Part shown: in pieces, positions 1 to 6,877 of the stretch
Layout: each line of letters starts with the position of its first letter
Position numbering within the stretch: the first letter of the stretch is position 1
Assembly: GCA_022566975.1 (NCBI GenBank)
Contig: JADFHV010000106.1
Coordinates: 1-7,382 of the forward strand
DNA length: 7,382 bases
Direction of reading: 5' to 3'
Source of the DNA: Chloroflexota bacterium
Lineage (GTDB): Bacteria > Chloroflexota > Dehalococcoidia > SAR202 > UBA11138
The notes under the pieces: generated by a model
Told to the model about the DNA's origin: nothing
Seen by the model: the letters and a program-made list of their open reading frames with translations, nothing else
Database searches by the model: none
Program-made: the position numbers and the translations under genes

Positions 1-288
1 GAACTGTTCCTGGTGGAGAACGAGGACAAACTGCAATTCTTCAAGTCGCACTCAGCCTTTTTCGGCCTGAAGGAACGGATCCAGGAACGGGCCACCCTGG
101 CCTTGCGGAAAAACCTGGACGGGCTGGTCAATGAGATCAGAGAGACCCGCGAACTCTATACACTGCTGATGAAAGCGACAAGAGAAGAATTGAGCAAGGA
201 AGAGCGGCAAAAAGTGCGCGATCAAATGATGGACATTCTCAAGACCATACCGGCCCTGGCGGTGTTTGCCCTGCCCTTTCCGCCTTGA
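1..288 (+). CDS. LETM1-like domain protein, 3' end (partial, possibly truncated)
   Basis: The reading frame is open from the first base of the window, so the true start lies upstream; the GTG at 13 is probably internal. The visible 95 residues are charged and largely helical, with a glutamate/arginine-rich stretch around residues 45-75, and end in ILKTIPALAVFALP (residues 79-92). A charged helix leading into a 'DILKTIPALAxFALP' hydrophobic segment is what I know from bacterial members of the LETM1-like (ribosome-binding domain) family. In mitochondria this family concerns cation homeostasis and inner-membrane ribosome contacts; the bacterial role is unclear. Family members usually continue after 'ALP' with a glycine-rich turn and a further leucine/proline-rich hydrophobic tail. 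Here the protein stops after ALPFPP, so it looks about 15-30 residues short. A stop from a frameshift or a natural short end are both possible. The identification rests on one motif region and is moderate. Confidence 0.6.
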   Translation, partial: ELFLVENEDKLQFFKSHSAFFGLKERIQERATLALRKNLDGLVNEIRETRELYTLLMKATREELSKEERQKVRDQMMDILKTIPALAVFALPFPP

Positions 289-316
289 CACTCCCTATCG
301 GACGGATAACAATTGT
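285..316 (+). promoter_or_regulatory. Candidate promoter with lac-operator-like palindrome upstream of the CoA transferase
   Basis: A perfect -35 hexamer TTGACA (285-290) overlaps the stop codon of the upstream gene. After a 17-base spacer comes AACAAT (308-313), a 4/6 match to the -10 consensus. The -10 region lies in CGGATAACAATT (303-314), identical to part of the E. coli lacO1 operator, and contains the 8-base palindrome ACAATTGT (309-316). The placement would give a leader of about 45 bases before the ATG at 365. A LacI-type regulator site is possible, but no regulator gene is visible here and a chance match is not excluded. Confidence 0.35.
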
Positions 317-346
317 CCTGCCAATCGGCCGCAAAACGCCGGGTGT

Positions 347-355
347 GGAGGGGGG
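347..355 (+). promoter_or_regulatory. Ribosome binding site deciding the CoA transferase start
   Basis: A purine run GGAGGGGGG ends 9 bases before the ATG at 365. It decides between this start and the earlier in-frame TTG at 266, which would overlap the upstream gene and add 33 residues (cysteine-, proline- and glycine-rich) ahead of the conserved 'LDGITVIDMT' domain start. Confidence 0.7.
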
Positions 356-364
356 CACTGGCCC

Positions 365-2737
365 ATGACTAGAGCGCTGGACGGTATAACCGTAATAGAC
401 ATGACCGATGGCATGGCCGGCGCCATGTCCACGATGTTCCTGTGCGACAACGGCGCCGGGGTGGTCTGCATCGACGATGCCGCCGGTGCCGCCCGGCACA
501 AGGCTCCCGGCTACATGGTGTGGGACCGTGGCAAGCAGAGCATTTTCCTTGACCTGTCGTCGGGCCGTGAGTCGGCGGATATCGCAAGCTTCGACAGTCT
601 CATCAAGAGCGCCGATGTGCTTGTTGAGACGCTCCCCCCATCCTCCACGCTGCAGTCCGTGGTGGACTACGACCGACTCTCCTCTATCAACCCTCGGCTG
701 GTCCACTGCTCCATCACTGCCTACGGCAAGACCGGCCCGCTGAAGGACGAGCCGCCCATCGACGATCTTGTGATGGCGAGGACAGGCATCCTGGCCAACC
801 AGCCGGGCGTGCGCCCCGGACCGACGCATGTCATCCATCCAGTCCCCAGCGTGGGAGCCGCGTTGCTCGCCGCCCAGGGCGTGGTCGCCTCCCTGTATGC
901 GCGCGAAAAGGACGGGCGGGGCAGGAAGGTGGACACTTCACTGATGGCGGGGGCGTTCCTGTTTGCCCCCAAGGTCATTGGGGAGGTCTTCAAAGAGAAC
1001 CCCAAGCAAGCCAAACCCGGCGGTGACGCTCCCTTCTACAGCATCTTCGAGTGCGCCGACGGCGGCTGGGTACAGCTTGGATGCGTCCGCAAGGGGTTCA
1101 TCGATTCGGCGGCCGAGGTCATGGGCATTGCGGAGGCGTTGGCCGACCCCAAGTTCGGAGACGGGTTTCGCGGCCTTCCTGAAGAGAACCGCGAAGAGCT
1201 CTACGGGATCGTTGCCGAGGCTATGAAGACGAGGCCCTCCGAGGAGTGGGCCAGGCTGTTCGATGAGGCAGACGTACCCCATGCCCTCGCCAGGACTACC
1301 GACGAGGCGCTGGACGACCCACAGGTGCTCTTCAACGAGATGCTTATCGAGCTCGACGACCCCGCCTCGGGCCGTGTTTCCCAGATGGGCGTGCCAATCC
1401 AGCTGTCGGAGACGCCTGGAGCCATCACGGGTCCTAGACCCACCCCGGGGCAGCATACGAAGGAGGTGCTCTCGGGTCTGTCTGGTGAGAGGTCGCCGCC
1501 CGACGCGCACGAGCCTGCCGGACCGGGCGTCTTCGATCCCCCCCTGAAGGGGATCAGGGTACTGGAGATGACAAACCTGATCGCGGGGCCGATCGCGGGC
1601 AAGCTGCTGGCGGACCTTGGAGCCGAAGTCACGAAGCTGGAGCCTCTTCAGGGCGACATCTCGCGCGGCCTCGGCCGCTCCTACTTCGTATTCCTCAACA
1701 ACAACAAGCGCTCGGTCTGCTTCGACACACGCACTCCCGAAGGCAAAGAGGTGGCCCAGAAGCTTACGGCCCGGGCGGACATCTTGCTGGCGAACCTGCG
1801 ACCCGGCGCGACCGACCGGATGGGAATAGGGACCGACGCACTGGCGCAGCTGAACCCTAACATCATCGAGACCCATGTGACCGGCTACGGGTGGACGGGC
1901 CCCTACGCCCACCGGCCTGGAATGGACCCCGTAGCTACAGCGTGGATGGGCCTTCAACTGGCGCAGGGGGGGAAGGCCAACCGGCCCGTCTTCTTGGGGC
2001 AACTGGCCGTGTCCGACTTTGCCGCCGGAGCCATGGGCACCCTGGGCGCCCTGATGGCCCTCTTCGTCAGGGAGCGGACCGGAAGGCCGCAGCGGGTCAA
2101 CACGAACCTTCTCAGCGGCGGTATCATACTGAGCTCGGAGGACTTTACCAGGTACGACGGTAAGCCTCCTCGTCGCCTGGCCGACGAGGACCTGTACGGC
2201 CTCGGCGCGCTGCATTGTCTGTACGAGACCCGAGATGGCTGGATCTACCTGGTGGCTGAGAGCGAGGACGAATGGCAGGCTCTCTGTGGTGGGCTGGGGC
2301 GTGACGACATGCTTGAGGACACGCGTTTCGCGTCGGTGGCTGCACGACGCAGAAACGACGCCGACCTGGCCGACGAGCTGGCTTCGGTCTTCGAGACGGC
2401 TAGCTCGGACCACTGGCTAGAGCAGCTGAGGGAGGCTGGCGTCGCATGTGCGCCCGTAACGGAGGGCAGCGATTGGTTCTTCGACGATCCAGATGCCGCT
2501 GACAACGACCTGATAGCACAGCAGCAACACTCGGTCATCGGACGGGTGAAGCTCTTCCACAACGGAATAAGATTTGCCCATACGGCGAATGTTTACCCCA
2601 TTACCACCCCTATTCTGGGCGAGCATATGCGGGAGACCCTGGCAGAGTTGGGCTACGCCGAAAGCCAGATCCAAGAGCTGTACGAAAAAGGCATCGTGAA
2701 GACCGAAAAGTCCTCCGAAGTCCAGGTAGATGAGTGA
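365..2737 (+). CDS. Tandem two-domain CaiB/BaiF (class III) CoA transferase
   Basis: The 790-residue protein carries two complete class III CoA-transferase domains; usual family length is about 400, so this is an in-frame fusion. The family moves CoA between acyl-CoA and a free carboxylic acid through an aspartyl-CoA intermediate in the cytoplasm. Domain 1 spans about residues 1-370: an N-terminal 'LDGITVIDMT' strand, then PPID-DLVMARTG, placing the catalytic Asp at D133. A proline/glycine-rich linker follows. Domain 2 spans about 391-775: 'LKGIRVLEMT', 'LLADLGAEVTKLEP', 'NNNKRSVCFD' and PGMDPVATAWMG, placing the catalytic Asp at D521. Domain 2 matches the family consensus closely; the N-terminus of domain 1 is more divergent (FLCDNGAGVVCIDD in place of LLADLGAEVIKVEP). 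I chose ATG 365 because GGAGGGGGG (347-355) sits 9 bases upstream; the frame also opens at a TTG at 266, inside the previous gene. The substrate cannot be read from sequence; carnitine, bile acid, oxalate and other acyl-CoAs are all used in this family. Confidence 0.93.
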   Translation: MTRALDGITVIDMTDGMAGAMSTMFLCDNGAGVVCIDDAAGAARHKAPGYMVWDRGKQSIFLDLSSGRESADIASFDSLIKSADVLVETLPPSSTLQSVVDYDRLSSINPRLVHCSITAYGKTGPLKDEPPIDDLVMARTGILANQPGVRPGPTHVIHPVPSVGAALLAAQGVVASLYAREKDGRGRKVDTSLMAGAFLFAPKVIGEVFKENPKQAKPGGDAPFYSIFECADGGWVQLGCVRKGFIDSAAEVMGIAEALADPKFGDGFRGLPEENREELYGIVAEAMKTRPSEEWARLFDEADVPHALARTTDEALDDPQVLFNEMLIELDDPASGRVSQMGVPIQLSETPGAITGPRPTPGQHTKEVLSGLSGERSPPDAHEPAGPGVFDPPLKGIRVLEMTNLIAGPIAGKLLADLGAEVTKLEPLQGDISRGLGRSYFVFLNNNKRSVCFDTRTPEGKEVAQKLTARADILLANLRPGATDRMGIGTDALAQLNPNIIETHVTGYGWTGPYAHRPGMDPVATAWMGLQLAQGGKANRPVFLGQLAVSDFAAGAMGTLGALMALFVRERTGRPQRVNTNLLSGGIILSSEDFTRYDGKPPRRLADEDLYGLGALHCLYETRDGWIYLVAESEDEWQALCGGLGRDDMLEDTRFASVAARRRNDADLADELASVFETASSDHWLEQLREAGVACAPVTEGSDWFFDDPDAADNDLIAQQQHSVIGRVKLFHNGIRFAHTANVYPITTPILGEHMRETLAELGYAESQIQELYEKGIVKTEKSSEVQVDE

Positions 2738-2849
2738 CCTGGGCCACCACGTGGGGACACTCCACTCGACTCAGATGGGACCCGGCAACCGCCCCGGCTT
2801 TCGCCAGTATGCGAGCATGACCAGCTCCACGTGGGGCTCGCGGTAGCAT
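2738..2849. other. Intergenic spacer with a duplicated CCACGTGGGG
   Basis: These 112 bases separate the CoA transferase from the glycosyltransferase. The ten-base word CCACGTGGGG, with palindromic core CCACGTGG, occurs at 2747-2756, just after the upstream stop, and again at 2827-2836, just before the downstream start. I see no clear -35/-10 pair, no strong terminator hairpin followed by a T run, and no small gene. Confidence 0.5.
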
Positions 2850-5687
2850 ATGGAGCTGGCCAAGCCCAGTGCGGTGCGGTTTACGCTGGTGGCGGTCGCC
2901 CTTGTGCTGGCGGTCGTGGGCCAGCTCCTGGTGGACGCCGGCAACCTCCGCTGGGCGATCACGCCATTTCTGGTGGCGGTGATCGCTATCGGGCTGGCCG
3001 CCGGCAGCAGGCCGGCAACCTCCTTCGCTGGAGACGCAAGCGGACGTTCGGAGCCGCAGGGCTCCGTGGCAGCATCGAGTTTACGGACCCGGCGGTTTTG
3101 GGGGCCTGAGCGGCTATTCGGGCTGGCCTGCCTCATAACGAGCCTCGGCTTCATCGCGGTCTCGCTGTGGAGGTTCGCCGCCGGGCCTCCCAACACCCTG
3201 GCATGGTACCTCTTCGGTGCCTCCGCGCTGCTCCTCTTCGCGGCACTGCCCACCATCGAGCTCCGCTGGACGCACCTGGTCAGGCGCCTGAGAGACAGGG
3301 GCCGGGTCTCGTTCGAGCTGCGCGCGGCCCTGCCCTGGGCAGGTCTGGGCGCCGTCCTCCTGCTGGCCCTACTTGTGCGGGTCTACGATCTACAGGAGAT
3401 ACCTCCGGGGTTATGGCATGACGAGGCCGATAACCTGGCCGAAGCGAGGCAGATCCAGCTCGACCCCGGTGCGGCGCCGGTCTTCGTCCCGAGCACTAAT
3501 TTGCCCAGTCTGTTCCTGATGCCGATCGCGGTGGTGATCGACCTTACGGGTATCTCGATGGCCGCGGGACGGCTCGTCAGCGTGGCTTTTGGCCTCGCGG
3601 GCGTGGTCGCTGTTTTCCTGCTGGTCCGGCTGATGCTCGGCCCGTTCGTGGGCCTCATGGCGGCGTTTCTGACCGCGGTCATGAGGTGGGACATCATCTG
3701 GAGCCGGATCGGGATGCACGGGATCACTGCGCCCTTGTTCGCGGCCCTGTCGGCGTGGCTACTCCTGAGGGCGCTTAAGAGCGGGCGGACCTCGGACTTT
3801 GGATTCGCCGGGGCGGCGCTCGGGTTGGGAATGTGGTTCTACGCCTCATACCGCCTCTTCCCCCTGGTACTGGGTTTCATCCTGGTCCACCACGTTGTCT
3901 CGCGACGTCCCCGATTGCGGAGGTTCGCCTTGCAGGTCATCGTCCTGGCGGCCGTTTCGCTGATGGTGGCCGCCCCGGTCGTCCAATCGGCGGTCGTGGA
4001 CTCAGACGAGTTCTTCGCCAGGACGGAGAGCACCTCGGTCTTCTCCTTGATGTCTTTCGGCGACGCCGTCGAAGCGGTGTTTCGGAGTGTGGACGACCAT
4101 GGGCTGATGCTCAACTACAAGGGTGACACGAATCCCCGGCACAATATCCCATCCGAGCCGATGCTGGACTTCTGGTCGGCGGCGCTGCTGGTACTGGGTC
4201 TGGGCGTAGCGTTGGCGCGATGGCGTGAGGTCGCGCTCATCACCGTGCCTTTCTGGCTACTGGCTATGGCCCTGCCGGGGATGTTGACACTGCCGTGGGA
4301 GGCGCCGCAGTCCCTGAGAGCCATCGGCATGATTCCAGCGGTGGCCATCGCTATAGCGCTCGCCCTGGGGGTCATATGGACGGCCGGCCGCTCCGCACCC
4401 TGGCCGATGGTACGCGGGCTCACTCCCGTGGTCGTTGCCGGCCTTTTGGCGGGCATCGCCTTCCAGAACATCGACACCTACTTCGGCGAGCAGGCCAACA
4501 ATTCCGAGGTATACGCGTCGTTCACTACCGATCAGACGCTCATAGCCCGCGACATGCGGCGGCAGCAGGCCCGCGGCTATACGCTTCTGACGTCCAGGCA
4601 GTTTCTCTACGGACGGACCCTCTCGGTGGTGGGAGACAGTCCCACATACGATGCGATCAGAGTGCCCATCGGGATCCCGATCGACGCCGCAAGAGTTACA
4701 CGCGGAGCAGCCATATATCTGGAGCCGCGTGAGGGCAGCGTCTTCAGCCTTCTGCGCGTCTATTACCCGGACGGTGCCTTCGCGGAGGTCCGGCCGCCCA
4801 GGGGCGGCGACATCCTCTACTACTCAGTCCTGCTCAGCAGCGAGCAGCTCCAGCGTCCCACCGGCCTGGACGCGAGATACACCCTTCTAAATGGGGACGT
4901 CCGCGAGGCGATATTGAGCTCGACACAGGGCTTCTGGCCGCTCCTGGTCGGACCCGAGGAGGTGCCGTTCGCGTTCGAGTGGGAGGGCGCGCTCCACGTC
5001 CGGGAGCCCGGCGAGTATACCCTCACCCTTGAGGGCTCTTCCGGCGTGGGCGTGGCGCTGGACGGGAGGCTGGTCCTGTGGGACGGCCAGAGGTCGGTGC
5101 GCATCGAGCCGGCCGTCGGGCTTCACTTTCTGAGGGTGCAGGGGCGGATCGAGGACCGCGACGGCTTTCTACAGCTGCTATGGGAGCCGCCGGGCCGAGC
5201 GCTCGAGTCGATTTCCGCCTCCAATCTCTATCGAGGCTCCGTGCGTCCACTAGGACTCGCGGGCCGTTTTTTCGAGTCGGGGGAGGATGAGGGCACTCCA
5301 AACGCCACCCGGGTGACGCCGGCGATGGGTAGCTTCTACTACGATCCCGTGGTCCCGGAGCCGTACCTGGCCGTATGGGAGGGCTCGGTCGATGTCCCCG
5401 ATGGTGGGACGTATCGGTTCAAGGTTGAGGCAGCTGGGACCGTAAGGCTCCTGTTGGACGGAAACCTAATAGTCCAGAGCCCCGGTTCTCCGGGGGTGAA
5501 ACCCGAGGCATCCACTCACCTTGACGCGGGGCGGCATGCCATCCGCGTGGAGTACGAGTCGCCCTCGCCACCGTCCCAGTTCGGCGTTCTATGGGGATCT
5601 GGGTCCCGTTCCCTGGAGCCTATCCCCATCGAGCTGCTCTCGCCGGCGCCGGAGCACATGTTCCGCATTCTGCCCGGCGGAGGGTAG
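2850..5687 (+). CDS. PMT/GT39-type membrane glycosyltransferase with two C-terminal PA14-like modules
   Basis: 945 residues. The N-terminal 540 are polytopic, with hydrophobic segments near 9-28, 36-52, 88-107, 117-134, 161-180, 241-279, 291-306, 317-350, 359-378, 440-457, 461-480, 493-511 and 521-538. After the fifth segment comes GLWHDEAD with the acidic pair D191-E192, where PMT/ArnT-type (GT-C fold) enzymes carry their catalytic Asp in the first large outer loop. RIGMHGITAP (286-295) and NPRHNIPSEPMLD (428-440) also look typical of this group. Such enzymes transfer a sugar from a polyprenyl-phosphate donor to a protein or lipid on the outer face of the membrane; donor and acceptor are unknown here. 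The outer C-terminal region has two PA14-like beta modules: about 672-780 (FEWEGALHV, GEYTLTLEG, VALDGRLVLWDG, LLWEPPG) and about 802-918 (GRFFESG, VWEGSVDVPDGGTYRFKVE, RLLLDGNLIV, LDAGRHAIRVEYE, GVLWGSG). PA14 modules often bind carbohydrate. ATG 2850 is the first start possible, since an in-frame TAG lies at 2844; its ribosome binding site is weak (GTGGGG at 2831-2836). Confidence 0.92.
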   Translation: MELAKPSAVRFTLVAVALVLAVVGQLLVDAGNLRWAITPFLVAVIAIGLAAGSRPATSFAGDASGRSEPQGSVAASSLRTRRFWGPERLFGLACLITSLGFIAVSLWRFAAGPPNTLAWYLFGASALLLFAALPTIELRWTHLVRRLRDRGRVSFELRAALPWAGLGAVLLLALLVRVYDLQEIPPGLWHDEADNLAEARQIQLDPGAAPVFVPSTNLPSLFLMPIAVVIDLTGISMAAGRLVSVAFGLAGVVAVFLLVRLMLGPFVGLMAAFLTAVMRWDIIWSRIGMHGITAPLFAALSAWLLLRALKSGRTSDFGFAGAALGLGMWFYASYRLFPLVLGFILVHHVVSRRPRLRRFALQVIVLAAVSLMVAAPVVQSAVVDSDEFFARTESTSVFSLMSFGDAVEAVFRSVDDHGLMLNYKGDTNPRHNIPSEPMLDFWSAALLVLGLGVALARWREVALITVPFWLLAMALPGMLTLPWEAPQSLRAIGMIPAVAIAIALALGVIWTAGRSAPWPMVRGLTPVVVAGLLAGIAFQNIDTYFGEQANNSEVYASFTTDQTLIARDMRRQQARGYTLLTSRQFLYGRTLSVVGDSPTYDAIRVPIGIPIDAARVTRGAAIYLEPREGSVFSLLRVYYPDGAFAEVRPPRGGDILYYSVLLSSEQLQRPTGLDARYTLLNGDVREAILSSTQGFWPLLVGPEEVPFAFEWEGALHVREPGEYTLTLEGSSGVGVALDGRLVLWDGQRSVRIEPAVGLHFLRVQGRIEDRDGFLQLLWEPPGRALESISASNLYRGSVRPLGLAGRFFESGEDEGTPNATRVTPAMGSFYYDPVVPEPYLAVWEGSVDVPDGGTYRFKVEAAGTVRLLLDGNLIVQSPGSPGVKPEASTHLDAGRHAIRVEYESPSPPSQFGVLWGSGSRSLEPIPIELLSPAPEHMFRILPGGG

Positions 5688-5706
5688 GGGCTGGCGGGCT
5701 GCCTAG

Positions 5707-6102
5707 TCAGGCTGAGAAGCGATTGAACCCCTCGCGCTGGAAGTCGGAGTCGAAAGCCAGAGCACTAACTACGTCGTGGTAACGCATCACCACAAAGCTC
5801 ACGCAGTCGACGAGACTGAGGCCACGGAGTCCTCGATCTTCAAGGATCGCCACCGCCTCTCTGTGGTCTTCGGGATTAACCCAGTGGACGCGGAAGGCTT
5901 CGGAGTTGCGTAACATCGCCAGCGCACTGGCGACTCCAAGTCGACGTTGTAAGAGGGCGACCGCCTCGAGCAGTACGTAGTTATGTACCAAGAGCTCTTC
6001 GCCTTGGGCCAGCACCTGCCGGAACAGGTCTATGGCTTCCTGGTGGTTAGGGTCTCGGGTGTCAGCCAACGCGTAGATGGCTGACGTGTCCAGGAAGATC
6101 AA
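5707..6102 (-). CDS. vapC: VapC-family PIN-domain toxin ribonuclease
   Basis: 131 residues, normal for VapC. The PIN fold acidic centre is complete: D5 in MIFLDTSAIYAL, E46 in YVLLEAVALL, D99 in LSLVDCVSFVVM, and D118/D120 in AFDSDF. These residues bind Mg2+/Mn2+ for RNA cleavage; characterised VapC toxins cut tRNA or rRNA, but the target here is unknown. The gene starts at a TTG (6102-6100) that overlaps the TGA of the upstream antitoxin gene as TTGA, so translational coupling is likely; GAGG lies about 10 bases before the start. The stop is 19 bases from the stop of the convergent glycosyltransferase gene. The catalytic set and length suggest an active toxin. The assignment as toxin of a type II pair follows from family and context and is strong. 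Confidence 0.93.
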   Translation of the reverse strand: MIFLDTSAIYALADTRDPNHQEAIDLFRQVLAQGEELLVHNYVLLEAVALLQRRLGVASALAMLRNSEAFRVHWVNPEDHREAVAILEDRGLRGLSLVDCVSFVVMRYHDVVSALAFDSDFQREGFNRFSA

Positions 6103-6347
6103 GTATCGAAGTCCTCGGCCAGCGCTTCGTCGTGCCTCTCGGAGATGGGGTCGTAGGGGCTTTTGGCGGAGCGGCCCGAGGCGACAAAGTCGAAGTCCTC
6201 CAGCGTTCTACGTCCCATTGGAGCCGCCGATAGAAACTGGGCCAGGGCGTCCCGGACCACGGCGGCCATCGAGACTCCCTGCTCGAACGCCTTTCTGCGT
6301 AGCAGTTGGTAAGTCCTATCGTCTAGTTGTAGCTGAGTGCGCTTCAT
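6099..6347 (-). CDS. vapB: VapB-type ribbon-helix-helix antitoxin
   Basis: 82 residues. The N-terminal 40 form a ribbon-helix-helix pattern: a short strand (RTQLQLDD), helix A (RTYQLLRRKAFEQG), then SMAAVVRDALAQFL as helix B, the fold by which such antitoxins dimerise and bind their own promoter. The C-terminal half (DFDFVASGRSAKSP ... ISERHDEALAEDF) matches the flexible tail VapB proteins wrap around the PIN toxin; the aromatic-glycine-arginine piece and the 'SERHDE.LAE' end are characteristic. It precedes vapC in the usual order and overlaps it by 4 bases. AGGA lies 7 bases before the ATG at 6347, and a TATAAT box lies 26 bases upstream. The protein probably neutralises VapC and represses the operon together with it. 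Confidence 0.92.
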   Translation of the reverse strand: MKRTQLQLDDRTYQLLRRKAFEQGVSMAAVVRDALAQFLSAAPMGRRTLEDFDFVASGRSAKSPYDPISERHDEALAEDFDT

Positions 6348-6368
6348 AGCGAGGTCCTGCCTCTTGAG

Positions 6369-6401
6369 TGCTGATTATACAGCATAGCAGCATGCGTGAA
6401 A
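6369..6401 (-). promoter_or_regulatory. vapBC promoter with inverted repeat over the -10 box
   Basis: On the minus strand a consensus TATAAT (6379-6374) lies 26 bases before the vapB ATG. A weak -35, TTTCAC (6401-6396), is 16 bases upstream of it. The -10 box is enclosed by a perfect 5-base inverted repeat, TGCTG (6369-6373) and CAGCA (6380-6384), with the six -10 bases as its loop. That is a natural place for a VapB/VapBC operator, since binding would cover the -10 box. Operator function is inferred. Confidence 0.6.
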
Positions 6402-6406
6402 CGTCG

Positions 6407-6790
6407 TCAATCCCGGTGAGCGGCCGGCGGCTCGCCCTCGAGGAAGGTGGTGTGGGCGAAGGGGTCGCTGACCGGGAAAAAGGCCATGATTCGGGCCTCG
6501 CCGGGCCCGACGCTGGTGAAGCCGTGCGGGGTGTTCGGCGGGATGACCAGGGTGTGCTCCGGGCCCACATTGCGCACCTCCTCCCCGAGCCGGGCCTCCA
6601 GGGTGCCCTCGAGTATGACGATCAGCTCGTCGACTTCGTGAGTATGGAGCGGCGCGCCCGCGCCGACCCCAACCACGCTATACGACATGGCGCTGCTGGT
6701 GGTCCCGTCACCCGGCTGTGTGATGTCCCATTTGCGGTAGTTGGGTCTCCACGGCGTCTCGGGAAGGGCTGAGTGGTCAACGATAGACAT
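6407..6790 (-). CDS. Small single-domain cupin protein
   Basis: 127 residues forming one conserved beta-barrel cupin domain. Motif 1 is GVGAGAPLHTHEVDELIVILEG, giving metal ligands H49, H51 and E55; motif 2 is PPNTPHGFTSVG with the fourth ligand H89. All four usual metal ligands are present, so it probably binds Fe, Mn, Zn or another divalent metal. Cupins of this size include isomerases, dioxygenases and ligand sensors, and nothing here decides among them. I chose ATG 6790 over the GTG at 6799 because GAGGTG lies about 6 bases before the ATG but directly abuts or overlaps the GTG. The gene is transcribed away from the amidohydrolase gene across a shared control region and towards vapB, 59 bases downstream. 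I see no hairpin terminator in that gap, so some readthrough into vapBC is possible. Confidence 0.92.
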   Translation of the reverse strand: MSIVDHSALPETPWRPNYRKWDITQPGDGTTSSAMSYSVVGVGAGAPLHTHEVDELIVILEGTLEARLGEEVRNVGPEHTLVIPPNTPHGFTSVGPGEARIMAFFPVSDPFAHTTFLEGEPPAAHRD

Positions 6791-6825
6791 CGGGGGCACC
6801 TCGCTTTGTATTCGCCGTCAGGGTC

Positions 6826-6854
6826 AAATTACGGGCTGTCGAGCGGTCTGTCAA
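6826..6854 (-). promoter_or_regulatory. Promoter candidate for the cupin gene
   Basis: On the minus strand a perfect TTGACA (6854-6849) is followed after 17 bases by TAATTT (6831-6826), which keeps the important first, second and last bases of the -10 consensus. Transcription would begin roughly 30 bases before the cupin ATG at 6790. The -10 match is only 3/6. Confidence 0.5.
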
Positions 6855-6877
6855 CACCTTCCCTGGGGCGTGGAGTT

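Noticed and set aside
266..364. Upstream TTG start for the CoA transferase
   Set aside because: It lies within the preceding gene, adds a Cys/Pro/Gly-rich stretch unlike the family N-terminus, and lacks the good ribosome binding site found before ATG 365.
239..838. A 199-codon minus-strand open frame
   Set aside because: It overlaps the start of the CoA transferase and the end of the upstream gene, has no recognisable domain and no ribosome binding site of note.
938..2413. A 491-codon open frame on the minus strand
   Set aside because: It lies wholly inside the CoA transferase gene, whose plus-strand frame has clear family motifs. Its translation has no recognisable domain and is rich in Arg, Gly and Val, as expected from the reverse strand of a GC-rich gene.
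5688..5712. Possible terminator between the convergent glycosyltransferase and vapC genes
   Set aside because: The only hairpin is GCCT-AGTC-AGGC (5701-5712), with 4-base arms and no T run on either strand, so it is too weak to call.
6405..6410. TTGACG as a -35 for the vapBC promoter
   Set aside because: It is 25 bases from the TATAAT box, too far for a normal promoter; TTTCAC at 6401-6396 has proper spacing although it is a poorer match.
6368..6772. A 134-codon plus-strand open frame opposite the cupin
   Set aside because: The minus-strand frame holds both cupin motifs with all four metal ligands; the plus-strand frame shows no family features.
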